This document shows, one piece after another, positions 41,568-52,661 of a DNA stretch of 64,000 nucleotides. The stretch is from assembly GCA_900618795.1 (NCBI GenBank), contig UYJD01000019.1, positions 124,001-188,000 on the forward strand, in the 5' to 3' direction. A program made the translations under genes and the position numbers. The DNA comes from Cyanodermella asteris (taxonomy: Eukaryota > Ascomycota > Lecanoromycetes > Ostropales > Stictidaceae). The notes beneath the pieces were generated by a model. It did not search any database, was not told the origin of the DNA, and saw nothing but the letters and a program-made list of their open reading frames with translations. The number at the start of each line of letters is the position of its first letter. Position 1 is the stretch's first letter.

Positions 41568-43201
41568 ATGACACAGACCGATCAGCCAATACAGTCGACT
41601 TCACTTGACTGGCGCTTCTGGACCATGTTCCCTGGTCTGTGTCTCCCGTCGTTGCTCTGCGCCCTAGACTCGACCATCATCGCCACAGCCTTGCCGACTA
41701 TAATCCATGACCGAAACTCCGCTGAGCTGTTCGTCTGGGCCACCAACGGATAGACCATCGCTTATATGGCCGTACCGCCTTTTCACGGCCAAAATCGCTA
41801 GACATCTTCGGCCGCAAAGTAGCGTTGAGCGCAAGCATCGTGCTATTCGCCGGTGGCAGTGTTGCTTGCGCCCTAGCACGCAAAACCGCTCCCTTCATCA
41901 GTCGGCGCGCCCTTCAGGAGCTTGGTGGTGGTGGTGGTGGCCTGAGTATCTTGCCGGCCATGGTGTTATGCGATCTTGTTCCCCTTCGCCAGCGACAAAC
42001 GTGGATCGGGATAGTGTACATTGCGTTCGGCCTTTGGGACTTCCCTTGGACCTGTTCTTGGTGGAGCATTGACTCAACATACAGAATGGCACTGGATTTT
42101 CTGGGTAACTTGCGAATCAGTGCGTTGGCGTTGGCCCTGATCGTGGCGTTTTGGCGTGTCAACCATGCTCGCACAGGGAGCGTGTGGTTGCAGCTGGCTC
42201 GACTGGATTATGCTGGCAATACCATCTTGATGGTCTCCATCGTTGCAATGCTACATCCATTATCGATCGGTGGAATTGAGGATTCGTGGACATTTTGGAA
42301 GGGATTCTCCCCGCTCCTGTTCGGGCTCTGTGCTGGACTTCCCCTGTACATGTGGCACGAGAGCAAATCCTGGTGCAGCAGGCCAATGACGCCCATCAAA
42401 CTATTCACGAATTCGACCTCAATCCTGGGGGGGTTTTTTTTAACTTTTGTCCACGGCATCGTTCTTTACTGGACGAGCCATTTCTTGGTGGTGTATTTTC
42501 AGGCGGTTCGCCTCGCCATGCCGTTACAAGCAGGTGTGAACTACCTGCCCGCAGTTTTACCAATGGTACCATTCGGTATTCTGGGAGGCGTCATTCTTGC
42601 GAAGACTGGACGTTACAAACCGAACCAGGTAATAGGATATGCACTCCCTGCGGTTGCCTTTGGCTGTTTCAGTATCTTGGAGCAGTCTCGTGGACAGTTG
42701 CTTGGGTCATGCTCGAGCTGATATTGGCCGCTTGCGCGGGTTTCATCTTGACAGCTGTGCTGCCAGCCATTCAGGCTCCGCTACCAGAATCCGATGTGGC
42801 ATCTGTCACGGCCACTTGGGGACTTGTGCAAAGCTCAGGGTCCGTCTGTGGTGTTGCATTCCCTCCAGCGTCTTCAATTCAAGAGTCAGCGTTTTGCTGG
42901 ACCAGATCGACGATCCTCACATCGGAGCTGACTTATCTGGAGGGTAAGCCTACCCACATAGTATCAGAGCATATATGACCAGCTTACCCAATGGCTCACA
43001 ACATCAAGTCAGCTCCGTGTTTGTGGCTGCCTTGAAAACTGTGTGGCAGGTAGGCCTGGCATCTGTCTTGCTTGGTTCGTGCTTGCACTCTTGATTCGGG
43101 AGGTGCAGCTAAGGAATGACCTCGAGACGGAGTATGGATATAACGAAAAGATAAAAGAAGGGGAAGGGGAAGGGGAAGCAGCAGTAGCGAGAGACGCCTG
43201 A
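41568..43201 (+). pseudogene. Disrupted MFS multidrug-type transporter (14-TM DHA2/TRI12-like)
   Basis: Remnant of a major facilitator efflux pump. Recognisable blocks occur in order but in changing frames: FPGLCLPSLLCALDSTIIATALPTI (about 41640), a TAG at 41751, DIFGRKVALSASIVLFAGGS in another frame, and a long central frame (41825-42721). Then come WVMLELILAACAGFILTAVLPAIQAPLPESDVA (from about 42700, shifted), VFNSRVSVLLDQIDDP (shifted again) and VFVAALKTVWQVGLASVLLGS. A last shift leads to IREVQLRNDLETEYGY and a stop at 43199-43201. At least one nonsense codon and four frameshifts are seen, so it is not functional. It follows a methyltransferase relic and an SDR gene, suggesting a former metabolite cluster. 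The 3' end includes a short GGGGAA repeat. Confidence 0.88.
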
Positions 43202-43794
43202 AAAGAGATATTGAGCTTGATGTAGGCAAATTACAGTTTTGTCCATACACTATATCTAATCGTAATGTATTTCGCTTAGTGCGACAAGACCAACCGGTGA
43301 GGCCGGTGTAGAGCTGTGATGGGTCATGAATAGCACCATGATAAACTGACGAAGGACGTCTCATCAACAGGTCTGGCCTTTTGATCACGAGTCTCTCTGT
43401 TGAGGACCGTATGTGCGCTTGAGTTTCGTCCCTGCGATGTTGTCGTTGGGATAGGGTCCAACGAAGATCAAGCATGCAGAGTCAAGCAAGTGCTCCGGCT
43501 AACATCCACGATGGCCAAAAATAATCACAGGCTTCGTTCCATGGTCTTGAGTTTGTGACAGGCAAGTCTCCATGGAGCTAGGCTAGGTGATATTGCTTCT
43601 CGTCGTTCTCGTGACGCAAAGTGATGCAGCAATGCCCTTTTCTCACGGGGAACATATTCGATAGACCAGGTACTTCAGGAACAACGAGTATGAGATGACC
43701 TGTGTGGCGAATGCCAGCCTTGCTTCGCTGCTGGTAGCAGCACTGTCCGGTCGAAATGCCTTCGCTCGGGGCAATGCGACAGGTCTAATAGTGT
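43202..43794. other. Intergenic region
   Basis: About 590 bp between the MFS pseudogene and the CMS1 3' end. A 159-codon antisense frame (42996-43475) overlaps the pseudogene tail and is judged spurious. Confidence 0.55.
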
Positions 43795-44595
43795 TCAGTA
43801 GAATACCAGCTCAAGAGGGTTTTCATCTGCGCAGTAGCGGTCCTTGAAATCGGGCCGGTTGAGTAGATCCATCAGCGGAACCTGGAGCTCTTTCATGTCA
43901 AGCACGCCGCGCTTCTTCTGGTCGATGTGGGATGCGTCTATGATGATTCTCTCGAGTTTCTCAGCGGAAAGAACACCGTCATCAAGGAGATCGCTGATTC
44001 TTTTCGGCGTTCCGACACCAATCCCCATCCTAGTCTTCCTAACGTAGTTCTTTGCTTCCTCCAACTTTATGTGCTTCGCAAAAAGCTTCGCGACAGTGAC
44101 CTCTTTGGTCTGGAACTCCCTCATAGCCCTTGTAACGTTAGCTGCTCTGAGACCTGCGCCGGTTACCACAAGCGTGTGAGGTGTGCCTTTCTCTATGACA
44201 GCGTTGCTCAGGTCGGCAGCCTCACGAAGAGGTAAACTGAAATCTCGCACAAATTCGGGCATGTTCTCAAGCTTTCTCTCTAGTCCGAAAGTGGTAGTGT
44301 CCTTGATCGCTGCGACGGGGATCCGGCGTTCCTCCAGTTCGACCAAACTCAGGTCCTCCTCGAACTTCTTGGTTTGCTGGGCCAGGTGGTCACCTAGAAT
44401 GTCGGGGTTCATCTGGGCAAATGCCGTATTGATACTGGTCCCTATATCAAGTGAAGCGTCCTTGGCCGATGGCTTCTTGGCCTCTTTGGCCCGCTTTGCC
44501 ATGTGCTCGCCATCGTCTTCGGCTTTGCGTTTCAAGGGCTTGCGGTCCTTGAGGGGAATTCCGTTGCGGCGCGCAGCCTGCTTAGTGCGCGACAT
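43795..44595 (-). CDS. cms1: CMS1-like ribosome-biogenesis protein
   Basis: Homolog of yeast Cms1 / human CMSS1, a component of the 90S pre-ribosome (U3-containing particle) in the nucleolus. I start at Met 44595 (MSRTKQAARRNGIPLKDRK), giving 266 aa; the open frame extends 24 codons further with no conserved residues. The N-terminus is Lys/Arg-rich like a nuclear signal. The C-terminal two thirds resemble a degenerate helicase-like fold: TPHTLVVTGAGLRAANVTRA (Walker-A-like region), VTVAKLFAKHIKLEEAKNYV, RMGIGVGTPKRISDLLDDG and LERIIIDASHIDQKKRGVLD, where DASH replaces the helicase DEAD. Single exon. Confidence 0.87.
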   Translation of the reverse strand: MSRTKQAARRNGIPLKDRKPLKRKAEDDGEHMAKRAKEAKKPSAKDASLDIGTSINTAFAQMNPDILGDHLAQQTKKFEEDLSLVELEERRIPVAAIKDTTTFGLERKLENMPEFVRDFSLPLREAADLSNAVIEKGTPHTLVVTGAGLRAANVTRAMREFQTKEVTVAKLFAKHIKLEEAKNYVRKTRMGIGVGTPKRISDLLDDGVLSAEKLERIIIDASHIDQKKRGVLDMKELQVPLMDLLNRPDFKDRYCADENPLELVFY

Positions 44596-45586
44596 TCTGC
44601 TGTCGCAACCCTTTTGTAGCGCAAGTGAAGGCAATATTTCGGGCGAGATGGATGAAACCGATGACAAGTGGTGGTGGTGGAAGTGAGGTAACTGATCCTC
44701 TCACAGGGTCTAGCTATTGCAAATATTGTGTCTGAAAGATTGACAGCACTTTTTTGAGACGTGAAAATTCGCCGCCACGGCTTGATTGCAGCTTGGTCGA
44801 TTCGATGATTCAAGTGGATATGGTATCTGTTCCTCGTCTGATTTCAGTCTCAGATCAACTTAATGTCGAGCTTGCAATGAAACTCGCTGAATCAGAAGCA
44901 AGAGTGAGGCTGTGATCAGACAAAGTTCTATGTCAGTATAACGGAGCCTACTCCGCTACGAAGCTTCGCGGCGTGGTAATTTGACCCGCGCTTCTCCACC
45001 CGGCGCATCCTCACTCATCTTTGGCAGCCCCCATCATACCGGACACGGCAAAGTGTCTCCTAACCAGGCCTACACCAGGCCCTTTCACATGTCTGGATAG
45101 CAATGAGGTTGTCCTGAAAGTCCTGCTGATCAGACGCGTCAAGCTCCAAGCGCCTGCAACTGTGCTGGCGGCTGAAAATAGGCGGTATCCCAAGCCCTGA
45201 CCCGCCGACGGCGGCTACACAATTGGCGCCGACATGCAACGCTCTCATAGGTCCATCGAGAGCCTCCACCCACCGGGCGACATCGTGAAGCGTTTTATCT
45301 TGCCAGAAGAGCTCAAAGTTGTCTGAGCGACGGTCTGGTACCCGAGGCCGTTACCGGGGACAGGACAAGTTTCGCAGGAAGGCTAAAGTACCCCTTAGAA
45401 GACTCTGTCCTCGCTCTGTGTAGGCTCAAAGTCACATAAGACTCGAGCTGAGCCCCGGTTGTATGTTTCGCTCGTTATCAGTCTTTCCTTCGGTGTTGTA
45501 TCTTCGTCGGCAGTTGCCAGTTCACGTACTACAGTATTCTGCACTTTCCATTATCATTACCATCCTTGCAAATCAGCGATCTCACT
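44596..45586. other. Divergent intergenic region
   Basis: About 990 bp between divergent CMS1 and the secreted-protein gene. A minus-strand frame at about 45011-45345 stays open for about 100 codons without known motifs; probably chance. Confidence 0.5.
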
Positions 45587-46669
45587 ATGCAATTTTCTTC
45601 TCTTTCCCTCCTTCTCGCCGCTGGCTCGGCCAGTATCTCGCAGGCATTTGTCATTTCCAAGCTTGAGACTCAACAGAACTTTGGCGTCGGGTTCAGTCTC
45701 TCCATTGACTATGCCGTCGCCAGCATCTACTATCCCGACGGATCGACCGTCGACCTTATCAAGACCGAGGGCTCGCGCACCTATCGCCAGCTCATTAAGA
45801 GCGCCGCGCAGGAAAGCTTGACTCTCGCCTACGCCATCGAGGACAGGCAGTCGTTTTCCTCGGTCCACCCCGATGGCCAAGAGCAGCAGATCCTGCTGGA
45901 AGGCCCTCTCGATGATTTTGAGGATCTCACAGACGCCAAAGAGGCCATGATTGACATGTTCGAGACGCTCAAAACGGCAATAGAATCATACACCGAGCAG
46001 GTTATTGAGACTGTCGATGTAGCGGTTCCATTTCCTCTGACCCGATCCCGGCTCCTGGCCGCCATCGATGCCGCTTACGAGGCCAACTCGCTCGACTACG
46101 CAAATACACCTCGTTTGGCTGGAAGCCTGGCCACCAAGTACAACGGACTCACCGGCTCCTGCTCGGAAGACTCCAAATACCGCGACGACCCTGCAAAGCT
46201 TGTCCTCGCAGTTGACTGGAACAGGGCAGCATTCACCCTGAATCTTCTACAGGAAGAGTGTGGTGTCATCACCTGGCGCCGGCTAGAACACGACGAGGGC
46301 CTCGGCGATGACGGCATGCGAAAGTGCAAGGCTGACTACGGGGAAGAAAAGTGCGATCAACAACTCGTCGCATTCATTCAAAAAGCCATTCAACCGCTCG
46401 AAGATGAGACTGCGCCAACGTGGGTAAAGACTATGCTCTTGGTCGGAGAGTACTCGATGAGCACGAAGATCATGTGGCTCGTGAAGCAGGAGCTGGGCAA
46501 GCAGTACGATCCTGCAGAGGCCTCAAATCCTGCCAACCGACACACGCCGCGACCTGCAGACCCCGTGTTTGCGGCTGCTAGAGCAGCGGGCTCCGCGGCT
46601 TGGAAGACGATGGCCCTCAATCGAGCAGGCGAAAGCGAGCATGACAGCGAGGACTGGATCGAACTCTGA
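45587..46669 (+). CDS. Predicted secreted protein of unknown function
   Basis: I do not recognise a named family. The Met at 45587 is preferred over 45566 because it starts a clean signal peptide (MQFSSLSLLLAAGSASISQA, cleavage after about residue 19-20). The mature part (about 340 aa) begins with GVGFSLSIDYAVASIYYPDG then STVDLIKTEGSRTYRQ, which loosely resembles the first beta-hairpin of an actin/Hsp70-type ATPase fold with a phosphate-1-like loop; this is a guess. Cysteines are few (4 in the mature chain, clustered around residues 205-275). The C-terminus is Ala/Glu-rich and ends EDWIEL. Intronless. Divergent from CMS1 and convergent with the UBX gene. Confidence 0.75.
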   Translation: MQFSSLSLLLAAGSASISQAFVISKLETQQNFGVGFSLSIDYAVASIYYPDGSTVDLIKTEGSRTYRQLIKSAAQESLTLAYAIEDRQSFSSVHPDGQEQQILLEGPLDDFEDLTDAKEAMIDMFETLKTAIESYTEQVIETVDVAVPFPLTRSRLLAAIDAAYEANSLDYANTPRLAGSLATKYNGLTGSCSEDSKYRDDPAKLVLAVDWNRAAFTLNLLQEECGVITWRRLEHDEGLGDDGMRKCKADYGEEKCDQQLVAFIQKAIQPLEDETAPTWVKTMLLVGEYSMSTKIMWLVKQELGKQYDPAEASNPANRHTPRPADPVFAAARAAGSAAWKTMALNRAGESEHDSEDWIEL

Positions 46670-46744
46670 GTTTAATAACAGAGCCATCATAGCACACTGC
46701 TCAGACATCCTTTACACAAAGACATAATGACAAGTTACGCCCAA

Positions 46745-48154
46745 TCATTCCGCATTGTCGTCGTCCTCAGGGTTCGGTAAGACACCGAGCTATACATGTC
46801 AGTGGGCGTCGTTGTCAGTAGAAAGGGATTATACCTGATTGCCATTGTAGAGTGTAGGTTTGTCCTTCTTGTCCCGGTCTTCCAGAGTCTGCACTTTTGA
46901 GCGAGATGTTTGCACACCACTCGTCCTTCCATTGGAGTCTGGTCCCGAAGGTGCTTCCCTACCAGGAGATGGTGCATTCCGATGATCCCCCATGACGAAG
47001 CCCAGTAAGGTACCCCACAGCGCCAACGAAATAGCTCGGATGATGATGAATGGGCCAAAAAAGACGTTGAACAGCGTCCGTTTGAAACTTGGCCCCTCAT
47101 ATCGCTCAATCACATTCGTGATTGGCTTGACGATCAGCGTCGCGGATGGCGTGAGCCCAAGCGACGATAGAGCCTCCTTCTCATTTGCAACGTCCAGCGG
47201 CCTAGCTGCTCCGACACCTATTACCTCTCGTAACGAGTATGGGCCGGCCCTGGGCTCAACATTTTTGTCAAGCCATTTCTGAACGTCTGCGATCGTTTGC
47301 TGCGCCTGGAACTCGGCTCGTTGCGTTCGCCCATTCCAGAGACGTAGTTGCAATCGACATATCGCACTTGTGCCGCCAGTCTGCGATCTGACCTTTTCGG
47401 CCGGTGCGGCCCGCTCTGCATGTAGATTCCCGTCGACCTGTTGTCGTTGAGCTTCGTGCTCTGCAGCCCTCTTTGCGGCTTGGTTACGTCTTTCTTGCTT
47501 GTCCTTCTCGATGAGATCGAGTACACGCTTCTTCTCATCGGCCGCCGTTTGGCGTTGTTTCTTCTTCTCTTCGGCGAGCTTGGCCTGGTATGCAGCTTTT
47601 GAGTCAGGCTCTTCCGCGGCCTGCTTCCGAGACTCTGTTTCTGCCTGCTTCGTGCGCTCTTCTTGGGCTGCTATATGTGCTGCCTGCCGCCTGCCGGTCG
47701 CTCTTGAATCTGAAGAAGCCTGGTTCGATGCTGTAGCGGGACTGGGTTGGACTGACTGCGGGGCAGTGGTCGCTGCAGGCTGAGATGATGAGGCTGCCTG
47801 CCCGGTCGGGTTGCTTATTCGGAAATTCAAGTCCATAGCAGTCAGGATCTGTTTCCTGAACTCGTCTACAGACATCGGTGGCTTTAGAGCTCCCTTGACC
47901 TGGCCGTTATAGATCACCACGACCAAGGGAGCTGCGTCAACTGGTGCAATGGCTGCCAAGTAACCCGCTTCCGCGCTGCCTTGCTGTAGCTCAAGAACAA
48001 CGGCATGATCTTCCATGATCTCACCGAGTGGCCGAAGATAATCTCGCGCCCATTCCGAGCTCTCGTCGCTATCTGAGCGGACGAAGCACACGACACGTTT
48101 CTGTTCTTGGACAGCCTTGCCGATGCCCTCTTGAAGAGTTCCGGAGAAGAACAT
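46745..48154 (-). CDS. UBX-domain Cdc48/p97 cofactor with membrane anchor (UBXN4-like)
   Basis: Probable ER-associated recruiter of Cdc48/p97, like human UBXN4 (erasin). Exons 46835-48154 and 46745-46789 (45-nt intron) give 454 aa. The N-terminal 130 residues are thioredoxin-like (UAS) without a redox CxxC: VVCFVRSDSDESSEWARDYL, PLVVVIYNGQVKG. A Gln/Glu/Lys-rich coiled coil follows (about 170-260). The UBX domain (about 275-355) reads AICRLQLRLWNGRTQRAEF and TIADVQKWLDKNVE. A hydrophobic segment (about 385-405, FGPFIIIRAISLALWGTLLGF) precedes the cytosolic tail. Splicing replaces a premature stop with the acidic end LGVLPNPEDDDNAE. Divergent from SURF1. Confidence 0.88.
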
Positions 48155-48718
48155 GGCTGGCGATTGTAGTAGTGTAGTTCACTCTTGGAGAAGGCTTGTC
48201 GGCCACAGCAGGGGTGTGGTGAATGTCGGATGAATAATAGTGAGACCAGGTTGGCCGTGGAGAAGATGCTCAGGTGCCAATGAAACACACGGCTGGCTAT
48301 CAAGTGAACGTGTGGAGGTGTCTAATCCAATTTAGATATTCACCGAGGGCAGACGAAAACTTCGGAATCGTCTTATGCACTGGGCGATTCACGTATCAAT
48401 ATATGTGGTAGTAAGATCGTGCGCGTGCCGGTCAGGTGGCAAGTTCGTAGAGGGATTCGACGGTATTGTATTCGGACAATAGGGAGATGTGTTTGACCGG
48501 CCAAATCAAGGTCGTGTCATTCAGCGTATCGTATCGATGCTGGGGAGCATGTCTCTGTCAAGGTCTTACAACTTGAACTCAGCACTGATGAGTGGCCCGA
48601 ACACCTTGATCAGCGTGGCGCACCTGCCTCATTCGGCAACGACCTCGGACTGAGCTTTCATCGTCGAATTCGCCGCAAGACTTCGAAAACCAGTTCGATA
48701 CTCGCACACCGCACGACG
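48155..48718. promoter_or_regulatory. Divergent spacer, UBX gene / SURF1
   Basis: 564 bp carrying both promoters by position; no motif singled out. Confidence 0.4.
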
Positions 48719-49741
48719 ATGACTCGCCCCGCAACATGGCGGTGCGTGGCTGCACCAATCCTACGGCCTAAGCGACCGACAACATTCCGAAACAATGCCT
48801 TCAAAGCCCGACAGTCTCCGCCGCGACGATGCAAGTCTTCGGATGCCCCCAAGCATGAGAACCCGGCAGACGACCCTGCGTTCACATCCATCATCGACCA
48901 GCCTACGGTGCTGGTTCGAATGAAGAGAAGAAGCAAGCTGGGAGCAGTAATACTAGGTGGGTAGCCCGTTGCAATTGGGTTCAGTCTGACTTCGGGATGT
49001 TGATTGAAGAGCGCGGACTGACTGGATGCAGCACTCATGCCCATAACAGCATTTGCGCTCGGAACATGGCAGATCTATCGACTCAAGTGGAAGACAGACT
49101 TGATTGCGAGGTTCGAAGACAGACTGATTAGAGACCCGCTCCCACTACCTCCCACCATCGACCCGAGCGCTGTACACGAGTTTGACTACCGACGGGTCAC
49201 CGCTCGGGGGCGTCTCAGACACGACCAGGAGATGTTGGTCGGGCCGAGGGTAAGAGATGGACACAACGGATACAGCGTCATGACGCCACTAGAACGCGAG
49301 AACGGCAGTACGATTCTGATCAGCCGAGGGTGGATCTCGAAGGATAAAACTACACAGCAGAGTAGGCCGGAAGGTCTACCGCAAGGGGAGGTGGTTGTTG
49401 AGGGACTGCTTCGGGAACCTTTCAAGAAGAACATGTTCACACCGCAGAACAGACCGGACAAGGGAGAGTTTTACTTTCCAGATGTCAAACAGATGGCTGA
49501 GTTGACCGGCGCACAACCTGTCTGGATCGAAGAGACGATGGATCCTGATCTTTTAACGGCATATGATCGGGAGTCGAAGGGGATTCCGATTGGGCGGCCT
49601 GCGGAAGTCAACCTGCGCAACAACCACACACAGTACATTTTTACGTGGTATTCACTGTCGGCGGCGACGACGGTAATGCTCTGGATGTTATTGAAAAAGC
49701 CTCCTGGCACGGGTGCCGTACGGCGAAGTAATTCATGGTGA
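48719..49741 (+). CDS. shy1: SURF1/SHY1 cytochrome c oxidase assembly protein
   Basis: Inner-membrane factor for maturation of Cox1 in complex IV. Exons 48719-48956 and 49032-49741 (75-nt intron) give 315 aa. The N-terminus is an Arg-rich presequence (MTRPATWRCVAAPILRPKR). The first membrane span is formed across the splice junction: KLGAVILALMPITAFALGTWQIYRLKWK, with the family motif GxWQ. Further landmarks are EFDYRRVTARGRL, RDGHNGYSVMTPLER, ILISRGWI, NRPDKGEFYFPDVKQMAE and NHTQYIFTWYSLSAATTVMLWML, the second span. Convergent with CENP-T. A second complex IV gene (COX13) lies in the same window but not adjacent. Confidence 0.95.
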
Positions 49742-49964
49742 GCTCTGCTCGGGTATCATCATATGAGACGTCAAATCAATCATGTCAATCGTGTTCCTCG
49801 TTATCCGCATCGTCCTTCGCACCCTCGCATATGATGTTTGAATCGCTCGCGACATCAAGAACCTGCACATTCAGAAGCTCTCCGAAAGATGTCTCCTGCT
49901 GTCCTGCCCCGAATTGTCGAATATCGTAAGCATGCCGGATCGTGCTGGGAGTGTCTGTGGCCAC

Positions 49965-51478
49965 CTAAGCACCCGCATCGGGTCGCTGAATACTTCTGAT
50001 GTCTTTCAAGAGTTCTCCAGGAAGGAATTTGTGAGCAAGTGAGAACAAGGTGGATTTTGAACTCAAAACCTTTTGCCTCCTCGCAAGCATGAGAACGTCG
50101 CTTTCGTCAATGGTCTTCCTGCCGCCGTGCTCAGCGTAAGCTGCTAGGTCCTTTGAGGCTTCCTCGAAAAACCAGTCGCTGGCGTTCATGATAGCCTCCA
50201 GAGCTCCCTTCTTCAGTCGACTTTTCTTACCACTTGGACTTCGCAGGAAAGAGTTGGCAATTCGCTTTATCACACCTTTGGGTAGACCATCCCGCCGCGG
50301 AGCTCGGACCTTGGTTTTGCGAGCTGCTTTTGGACCGTTCTTGTTGACCAAGCTGAGTATATTGAGCAGCGGATGTCGAATTGTTCCCAACTCCAGCGGT
50401 GCTTTACGCGACGTCAACGACAACTCTAGATCCTGTGGGTTGACAGTCAACTCGTCCTCCTCCTCAGGCGAGGCAAGATCGAAGCCACCATCAAAGTTGT
50501 CCTCAAAACCTTCATCGTCGTCTGCCGCTTGAATCTGGGGCTCGGCGAAGTTGGGAATGTCGAGCGCAAACGACATATCTGCGGTTGGAGTGGCGGGCCC
50601 ACGATCCTCCTCTGGCGTACGCGGACTCCTGGTCAGCGTCATGAGCTGTCTCAGAGCGGCTGTATCTCCCATGTTGTCCCGTTCCCCGAAAGTCGGTGTT
50701 GGCATCGAGATCTCGTCGTCGGAAATGTCGATGTCGAGGAGTTTTGTTGTAGGCGCATCCTCGTCGTCCACATCGGAATCTTCCATGTCGGCCGCAAAGA
50801 GAGAAGCCTCCATTGACATGCGATGTGCGTCAGAATAAGCTCTACGCCCTTTTTCGATAGATAGCCTTGACGTCCGAGGACGTTTCGCAATGGATTTGTC
50901 ATTGTCATAAACACCAAATGAAAGTCGAGGGGACTCCATGCTTAGATCATCTTCACTATCTGTATCTTCGGCCACCGACGGCAACTCCTCCTTCTTCGGG
51001 GTTGGTTCAGGATGCGGTAATGCTGTTTGCGCATGTTAGCGACTATATGCAGTTGGTAAGATACGGAACGCCAACCTCTGCTTAGCTGTCGCAGCAGATC
51101 TCGAGGAGTGTCCCGCTTTAGCCGGCCACTCTGTCGCCTTACTCGCCCCGGGGTCAAGAGACCAGCTCTTCGTTGTTCGAATGCACGAATTCCATGCGGG
51201 GTGGTTGGCTTCACGATTCTACCTGGTGTGTATCGTACGCGTCGTCGACTTGCTGATAAAGGACCAGTCGGTGTGCGCCCTGCCTCAGCCTTTCCTGGAG
51301 TCCTCGCCGGCATTCTCCTAGAGGCTGTGTTGGCGGAGATGGGTTGCAACTGAAGCAATTAGCAGCATCCAACATGAAGAGACATACGCGCAAGACATAC
51401 CGGCACTGGAATGCTCTCGGGCGTTCTGTTTGGATTGAGCGGGCTGCTCTTGCGAGCGCCGCGCCCACTGGTAGACAT
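49965..51478 (-). CDS. CENP-T-like inner kinetochore protein
   Basis: Histone-fold kinetochore protein (CENP-T; Cnn1 in yeast) that pairs with CENP-W and recruits the Ndc80 complex through its N-terminus. Exons 51401-51478, 51076-51349 and 49965-51022 give 469 aa with all phases matching. The N-terminal part is basic and rich in SP/TP sites (for example YTPGRIVKPTTP, LLTPGRVRR), and the middle is acidic. The C-terminal histone fold (about residues 355-455) reads GLPKGVIKRIANSFLRS, ALEAIMNASDWFFEEASKDL and AAYAEHGGRKTIDESDVLML, ending with a helix after HKFLPGELLKDIRSI, as in CENP-T. Convergent with SURF1. Confidence 0.9.
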
Positions 51479-52661
51479 GTCTCGGCGCAAGTAAGGATGA
51501 AAATCACACCAATGACTGCTAAACGATGCCAACGGGGTCACGAACAGAGCTCTTGTCAGCGTGCGCCTCGCGATCGTTGCCGGCCGATAGGTGGTGTGGA
51601 GGTCAGATAGCGCAATTGTTTACTTTGAGACCGAAAATGGTCAAGCGCGACTGGCGGCTGCAGCGCCGGCTTTGCAGGGCTTGGCGTTGCCGGCCGCCGG
51701 CGTTTCGGATCCCTCGCACCCAAATCACGCCCGAGTTCCATCGCTTGTTCCTTCGCCCACGTTTCTTCCCTTTGTTTGTACTAGTAGTGGGCCGCATGCT
51801 GTTATTGTTGGACACATTTTTTCTAGAACATCGAACTCCTTCTTGGCCCTCGGGGTCCCGATTCAGAGAAGAGGTAGCGATTATCGCATGCTGCTTGTGA
51901 ATATTGAACCGACACACGGGTCCAGCTGTTATCTGATCGTGCGCATTATTTGTCACACAGCTTGTTGGATTGCCATCGGGTCCAAGCTAGCGCCAATGAG
52001 TCTTTCAGGGCGAGTAAATTTCTTAGTCCGGTATCTGAGAGGATGCGTTATTGTGGCGGTACCTGTATGAGCAATAAGAGACACTCCGACTTTCTGTTCG
52101 TGACGTAGCGCGGCGGATCCTCAATTCCAAGGTGGCGTTAGGAATCACCACATGTAGAGTCGACGTCGCAAATTGCGGCTCGTTGCGGACCCAATAGCAT
52201 GCCTGCAGCGAGCTGAGATGCGAATCTGGCCTGAGGACCACGCTGCACGATGGCAGTCCGTGCTGACCCATGGCCCTTATTCCGGGATGGAGACGACCAG
52301 GGAGCTTTTATGTTTTATGCCAGCATAACTTGTGGCTTCGGCAAAGGTTGAACTTTTCCAGGGGGCATACAGTAGCGACTTGGCAGGCGCGCCATGGACG
52401 ACGCATCGAGCGAAAGCACTCGGGCCCGCCGCTCCTCACTTAAGCTTTTCGCGTCCAGCACAGAAGCGTAACTCCGCTGAAAGACAATTGCGTCACCCGC
52501 CAGTCCATGAGCAGCCCAACAATGCCTGCCGCATAAGGTATTTAGACCAAAGCCTCTTCCTCCCCAGTCTCGGCAAACACCCCTAACACTGCACTAACCT
52601 ACCCAGTTCACACGTCAACCCGCCCCGCCCCGGAAGACGAAGCCAAGTACTCTCCTTCGAC
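51479..52661. other. Divergent intergenic region, CENP-T / MFS
   Basis: About 1.2 kb. Short frames only; a plus frame at 51591-52070 has no motif. The last 120 bp before the MFS start are C-rich (CCCGCCCCGCCCC), as in many fungal leaders. Confidence 0.5.

Noticed and set aside
42996-43475. 159-codon minus-strand frame
   Set aside because: Antisense to the MFS pseudogene tail; contains the complement of a simple GGGGAA repeat.
45011-45345. About 100-codon open minus-strand stretch (FELFWQDKT...)
   Set aside because: Looks faintly protein-like but has no clear start, no splice partners and no known motif.
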